From assembly GCA_020697375.1 (NCBI GenBank), contig JAJFBJ010000114.1, positions 1 through 11,439 on the forward strand: a stretch of DNA of 11,439 nt, in the 5' to 3' direction. The notes beneath the pieces were generated by a model. That model saw nothing but the letters and a program-made list of their open reading frames with translations. It had not been told where the DNA came from and ran no database searches. This stretch comes from Nitrospira sp. GTDB lineage: Bacteria; Nitrospirota; Nitrospiria; Nitrospirales; Nitrospiraceae. This document shows, piece by piece, positions 8,004-11,439 of this stretch; the first letter of the stretch is position 1, and every line of letters begins with the position of its first letter. The position numbers were made by a program, and so were the translations under genes.

Positions 8004-9455
8004 ATGGACAAACTCGGTACGATATGGACCGTTGCGCTGGCGCTCTATGCGCTTGGGACCGGCCTGTTTCTCATTCTGGAGAACCGGCGACCCCAAGCGA
8101 CGTTGGCCTGGATGCTCGCGTTTTGGTTTGCTCCCGGCGTCGGCGTCTTGATTTACTTCCTGTTCGGCCGGGATAGGAAAGCCTTCAGCAAGCAGAGTGA
8201 ACTGCTCGGGCAGGATTTCGAGGCCGACGCCTTTCCCCTTCTCGCGCCGATGCTGTGCCGCCAGGATGAGGAAATCACCCGGCTCGAAACCAAGAGCGCG
8301 TCTCGCAGAAAGCTGATGCGTCTCGTACGGCACAATTCGAATTCGGCGTTGACGAGCCGGAACCATGTGGAGATCCAGCAGGATGCCGCGGAGTTTTACC
8401 CCAGCCTGATGAAGGATATGAAAGCCGCGCGTCATTCCATCCACCTCCAGTACTTTATCTGGGCGGCGGATGCGTTTACCGAGAAATTGAAAGACATCAT
8501 GACCGCGAAGGCCAAAGCCGGGGTCGCAGTCCGGCTGCTCTATGATCCGCTCGGCTCGCGCGCCCATCTCAGCCGTTCCTATCTCCAAGAGCTGCGGGCG
8601 GCGGGAGTCCATGTGGCGCCGACTTCGCCCATGTACCGGTTACACACGATCAGCTATCGCAACCACCGCAAGATTACGGTGATCGACGGCGTGATCGGCT
8701 ACACGGGCGGCATGAATATCGGCCGGGAGCATCTCGACGGAGGGAAAGGCTTCGATTCCTGGCGCGACACGCAGGTGCGGATCGTCGGAGAAGCGGTCGC
8801 CCTGTTGCAGGCGGTGTTCATGGTCGATTGGTACAACGCCGTGAAGGAGAACCTGTTCTCGACCCCCTACTTTCCGACCGATGCGGCGGAATCTCCGAAA
8901 GGCGACGTGCCGGTCCAGATCCTCACGTCGGGACCGGACTCGCAATGGGCGGCGATCAGGCAGCTCTACTCTTTCATGATCGTCTCGGCGCAGCGGCACG
9001 TGTACATCCAGTCACCCTACTTCATCCTCGATGCGAGCCTCGCAGAAGCCTTGAGCACCGTTGCCATGTCGGGGATCGACGTGAAGGTCATGCTGAGCGC
9101 CAAGCCTTCGGGCAACCCGCTGCCGGATTGGGCGGGGAATACCTATATTGCCGAGATCGTCGAGAGCGGTGTGCGCGTGTTCCTGTACGAAAAAGGCTAC
9201 TTGCATGCCAAGGCGATCAGCAGCGACTCCAAGGTCTGCTCGATTGGTTCGGCGAATATCGACATCCGCAGCTTCAGCATCAACTACGAACTTAACGCGG
9301 TGTTCTATAGCGAGCAGCTTGCCAAGGAATGGGAACAGGACTTCGAAGGGGACCTTGCCCATTGCACGGAATTCGATCTGGCAACCTATAAGGAACGTCA
9401 TGTGGCCATCCGGTTCAGAGACTCGGTTGCGAGGCTCCTCTCGCCCTTGCTGTGA
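8004..9455 (+). CDS. cls: Cardiolipin synthase, phospholipase D superfamily
   Basis: Membrane enzyme that joins two phosphatidylglycerol molecules to make cardiolipin and glycerol. From the ATG at 8004 it has 483 residues, close to the 486 of E. coli ClsA. An N-terminal pair of hydrophobic segments (about 5-24 and 34-52, the latter ending in the typical FLFGRD) anchors it. Two HKD motifs follow: HRKITVID with His221, Lys223, Asp228 and a GG..N stretch after it, and HAKAISSD with His401, Lys403, Asp408 followed by GSANIDIRS. The C-terminus ends in SPLL, as in ClsA. An in-frame ATG at 7881 would add 41 polar residues before the first membrane segment; I prefer 8004 because of family length, though only a weak GAAG precedes it. 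The gene stands alone, divergent from ftsH. ClsB- or ClsC-type roles are less likely given the N-terminal anchor. Confidence 0.93.
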   Translation: MDKLGTIWTVALALYALGTGLFLILENRRPQATLAWMLAFWFAPGVGVLIYFLFGRDRKAFSKQSELLGQDFEADAFPLLAPMLCRQDEEITRLETKSASRRKLMRLVRHNSNSALTSRNHVEIQQDAAEFYPSLMKDMKAARHSIHLQYFIWAADAFTEKLKDIMTAKAKAGVAVRLLYDPLGSRAHLSRSYLQELRAAGVHVAPTSPMYRLHTISYRNHRKITVIDGVIGYTGGMNIGREHLDGGKGFDSWRDTQVRIVGEAVALLQAVFMVDWYNAVKENLFSTPYFPTDAAESPKGDVPVQILTSGPDSQWAAIRQLYSFMIVSAQRHVYIQSPYFILDASLAEALSTVAMSGIDVKVMLSAKPSGNPLPDWAGNTYIAEIVESGVRVFLYEKGYLHAKAISSDSKVCSIGSANIDIRSFSINYELNAVFYSEQLAKEWEQDFEGDLAHCTEFDLATYKERHVAIRFRDSVARLLSPLL

Positions 9456-9545
9456 TGCGAAATGGTTTCATCTGTCGCGGCCGGTGGTTGTTCGCAGCGA
9501 TCTCACAGTCCGGCAGAAAGAATCCCTGCCTGGTACGTGAGGTTC

Positions 9546-9574
9546 TCGCCGTAGGAAAAGCGAGGGTCTATACT
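9546..9574 (+). promoter_or_regulatory. Candidate sigma70-type promoter for the aldo/keto reductase locus
   Basis: TATACT at 9569-9574 is a good -10 box. At 17 bp spacing the -35 position is TCGCCG (9546-9551), a weak match. It lies in the 234-bp gap after cls, about 110 nt before the reductase ATG, in the right orientation. Confidence 0.35.
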
Positions 9575-9587
9575 GCCCTCAGGCGAA

Positions 9588-9643
9588 CATCCGCTCTGAA
9601 CGGATGCTCCGGCGGCTGGTATCGCGCCGGCCGGATGAACCGG
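9588..9643 (+). other. Three tandem small hairpins in the putative leader
   Basis: CATCCG/CGGATG (9588-9593 with 9601-9606, 7-nt loop), CCGGCG/CGCCGG (9609-9614 with 9625-9630, 10-nt loop) and CCGG/CCGG (9631-9634 with 9640-9643, 5-nt loop) lie one after another between the candidate promoter and the start. No T-tract follows, so they are not clear terminators. They might be leader structure or the remains of an end-of-transcript region for cls. Confidence 0.3.
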
Positions 9644-9678
9644 AGCTCATGAATCACCTGTAGCGAAAAGATCTGAAT

Positions 9679-9684
9679 AAGGAG
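9679..9684 (+). promoter_or_regulatory. Shine-Dalgarno of the aldo/keto reductase
   Basis: AAGGAG lies 5 nt before the ATG at 9690 and sets that start, so the broken gene keeps intact translation initiation. Confidence 0.7.
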
Positions 9685-9689
9685 TCACC

Positions 9690-10557
9690 ATGGAAACCAG
9701 ACGAATCGGGTCGCTGAACGTGTCGGTGGTGGGACTCGGCTGCAACAACTTCGGCTGGCGGATCGATGAAGGCCAAACGGCGGCGGTGGTGAAGGCCGCG
9801 CTCGATGCGGGCATCACGTTCTTCGACACGGCTGATATGTACGGCGGAACGAAACTTGGAAGTGGACGAGCAACGGCATGGAGCGAAACCGGCTTATGTG
9901 CGCCAGGCGGTTGAAGACAGTTTGCGCCGGCTCGGTACCGACCGCATCGATCTCTATCAGCTCCATCAGCCCGACGAGACCACGCCGATCGAGGACACCC
10001 TGGGCGCTCTGGATGATCTCGTGCGAGCCGGCAAGGTGCGCGAGATCGGCTGCTGCAATTTTTCGGTAGAGCAGCTTCGCGCCGCGGAGAAAGCCGCAGG
10101 TCCCGGCGCTGCGCGGTTTGTCAGCGTGCAGAACGAGTACAGCTTGCTGCGGCGGGAACCGGAGCATGGGATGTTGGACGAATGCCGGCGCGTCGGGCTG
10201 GCCTTCATTCCCTATTATCCACTGGCGAGCGGTCTGTTGACCGGTAAGTACCGGCATGGCAAGCCGGCGCCTGCGGGAAGCCGGCTGGAGTCTCAATCAG
10301 GCAAGGAGCCCTTTACGGAGGACAATCTTCTCCTGGTGGAGTCCTTGCTTAAGTTCGCCACGTCGGGCGGGCGTACGCTCCTGGAACTCGCCCTGTCCTG
10401 GCTGGCCTCTCGGCCGGCCGTGGCGTCGGTGATCGCCGGCGCGACATCAGCCGAGCAAGTACGGACCAATGTCACCGCCGCCGGTTGGAAGCTGAGCCAG
10501 TTAGACCTGGCGGAAGTGGATGCGATCCTGGCGAAATCTGGTCCACGATCCGGCTAG
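9690..10557 (+). pseudogene. Aldo/keto reductase, frameshifted with internal deletion
   Basis: Remains of an NADPH-dependent aldo/keto reductase. The first frame (9690-9914) gives a normal N-terminus with FFDTADMYGG, containing catalytic Asp46 and Tyr51, then turns to nonsense after GGTK and stops. The second frame takes up the family sequence from about 9859 (EVDEQRHGAKPAYVRQAVED), continues through DLYQLHQPDE with the tetrad His, CNFSVEQL and the cofactor-binding VIAGATSAEQVRTN, and ends at 10557. Missing between them is the stretch that normally runs from SEE.LG to the ATKFG motif, including the catalytic Lys. The whole locus is 868 nt (289 codons plus one base) where about 310-320 codons are usual, which fits loss of roughly 20-25 codons with a frame change. 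Even a ribosomal frameshift would not restore the lost segment. A sequencing or assembly error is the alternative. Confidence 0.85.
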
Positions 10558-10593
10558 CCTTGCGAACGGCGAGCCGTGATGCATCGATTAGCG

Positions 10594-11343
10594 TCATTGC
10601 GCGTCGTGGAAGATGATCCCGGCCGTATGCCTCTGTCCCGAGCGCAGCCGGCTGACGCCATGCCGAAGCGTGACTCGGTAGGGACCTCGCCGGCCTTGAA
10701 CCGGCCGATGCCGGACGGCAAAGATCACGGCATCTCCCAGGCTGAGCGGTATGATGTCTGGCCGTGACTGCATCCGCGGACGCTGTTCGGTCATGACGAA
10801 CTCGCCGCCGGTAAAATCCTTACCCGGTTCGGACAGCAGAATCGTGAGCTGGAGCGGGAAGACATGTTCGCCGTAGAGATCCTGATGCAGGCAATTGTAA
10901 TCGTCTTTTCCATACTGAAGAAGCAACGGCGTCGGCTTGATCTGGCCTGCCTGATGGCAACGCTCGATGAAGTCGGCATGCCGTTCAGGAAAGCGCGCAT
11001 CGAAGCCCATGGCCTGATGCCAGCGGTTCGCAATCGGGACGAGATAGGGATAGATCGCCGTCCGCAGGCTCGCGATGATTTCGGGCAATGGATAGTTGAA
11101 GTACTTATACTCTCCACGGCCGAAACCATGCCGGCTCATCGCGACCCTGCTGCGGAACAGATCATCGCACGAATACATTGAAGCCAGTCTCCGACATTCT
11201 TCCGTTGTCAGCAGCCGTTCCACCGTCGCATGTCCCTGCGCATCCAGATCATGCGATACCTGCTGCCAGGCGATTGCGCCGGCTCGCTTGGCCATGGCGG
11301 TGAAGGTCGTCCCGGAAGTGTGAGGCTTGTTTCGCCGGTTCAT
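10594..11343 (-). CDS. 2-oxoglutarate/Fe(II) dioxygenase-like protein (COG3826-like, uncharacterised)
   Basis: Predicted soluble oxygenase of 249 residues with the double-stranded beta-helix pattern of prolyl-hydroxylase-like enzymes. Visible iron ligands are His153 and Asp155 in HQDLYGEHVFPLQ and His228 in LRHGVS; Arg238 in GQRHTAGIIFHD fits the 2-oxoglutarate-binding position. Other recognisable family blocks are ECRRLASMY, HGFGRGEYKYF, FTGGEFVMTEQRPRMQS and GDAVIF. I recognise the family as widespread in proteobacteria but know of no proven substrate. I chose the ATG at 11343 because GGAAGG lies 6 nt upstream; in-frame ATGs at 11397 and 11394 touch a weaker GAAGG, and one at 11295 has none. 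A chance-level TTGATC/GATGAT pair (11416-11421 and 11393-11398, 17-bp spacer) could be a promoter. It is convergent with the broken reductase, 36 bp apart; 96 bp with no supported gene lie between its start and the window edge. Confidence 0.88.
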   Translation of the reverse strand: MNRRNKPHTSGTTFTAMAKRAGAIAWQQVSHDLDAQGHATVERLLTTEECRRLASMYSCDDLFRSRVAMSRHGFGRGEYKYFNYPLPEIIASLRTAIYPYLVPIANRWHQAMGFDARFPERHADFIERCHQAGQIKPTPLLLQYGKDDYNCLHQDLYGEHVFPLQLTILLSEPGKDFTGGEFVMTEQRPRMQSRPDIIPLSLGDAVIFAVRHRPVQGRRGPYRVTLRHGVSRLRSGQRHTAGIIFHDAQ

Positions 11344-11349
11344 GCTGCG

Positions 11350-11355
11350 CCTTCC
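11350..11355 (-). promoter_or_regulatory. Shine-Dalgarno deciding the start of the dioxygenase-like gene
   Basis: On the minus strand GGAAGG precedes the ATG at 11343 by 6 nt. It is better placed than anything before the in-frame ATG pair at 11394/11397 and so argues for the 249-residue protein. Confidence 0.6.
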
Positions 11356-11439
11356 GTTCGAGCTACGCAAGTAGTTGGGATGAACCGCCGTCATCATCCT
11401 TCACCGCGTCTGCTGGATCAAGGGCGAGGCAAGCAGAGT

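Noticed and set aside
7986..8612. 208-codon minus-strand frame opposite cls
   Set aside because: It overlaps the anchor and first part of a clear cardiolipin synthase; no motif and no context support it.
10558..10593. Terminator between the reductase and the dioxygenase-like gene
   Set aside because: ACGGC/GCCGT is present, but its loop would be only 2 nt and no T-tract follows.
11380..11439. Start of a further plus-strand gene running off the right edge
   Set aside because: Only 20 codons are visible, with no ribosome binding site and no recognisable sequence.

Overview
This window is chromosomal bacterial DNA with GC-rich, strongly biased codons. It holds five intact or edge-cut protein genes, one broken gene and one mobile-type repeat. 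The host cannot be named from these genes alone. An imperfect palindromic repeat with CAGGCTGTT... ends, just upstream of ftsH, resembles (from memory) dispersed palindromic elements in Nitrospira genomes, so Nitrospirota is my best guess, at low confidence. I see no phage, plasmid, CRISPR, tRNA or rRNA features.

Layout from left to right: (1) the C-terminal three quarters of a P2-type (Ca2+-ATPase-like) cation pump on the + strand, cut by the window edge; (2) convergent to it, a long - strand gene for a fusion of a beta-phosphoglucomutase-type HAD domain with a complete glycoside hydrolase family 65 disaccharide phosphorylase; (3) upstream of that on the same strand, 95 bp away, an FtsH-type membrane AAA+ zinc protease with a very strong ribosome binding site; (4) a 485-bp gene-free divergent region with a 197-bp element that has 15-bp perfect terminal inverted repeats and a 4-5 bp flanking direct repeat; (5) a + strand cardiolipin synthase with two HKD motifs; (6) a + strand aldo/keto reductase gene broken by a frame change and an apparent internal deletion; (7) a - strand 2-oxoglutarate/Fe(II) dioxygenase-like protein of a conserved but uncharacterised family.

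How the genes may work together (inference): pump, alpha-glucoside phosphorylase/phosphoglucomutase, membrane protease and cardiolipin synthase all fit envelope and energy maintenance under stress. A CtpF-like P2 ATPase beside a HAD-GH65 protein recalls the Mycobacterium tuberculosis dormancy (DosR) region, which holds ctpF (Rv1997) and the HAD/GH65-containing otsB1 (Rv2006). I see no regulator in the window that would prove co-regulation.

The points most worth a second look are the repeat that forms the ftsH upstream region, the Ile in place of the usual aromatic residue in the FtsH pore loop, the broken aldo/keto reductase, and the pump/HAD-GH65 pairing. No wholly new multi-gene system is evident.
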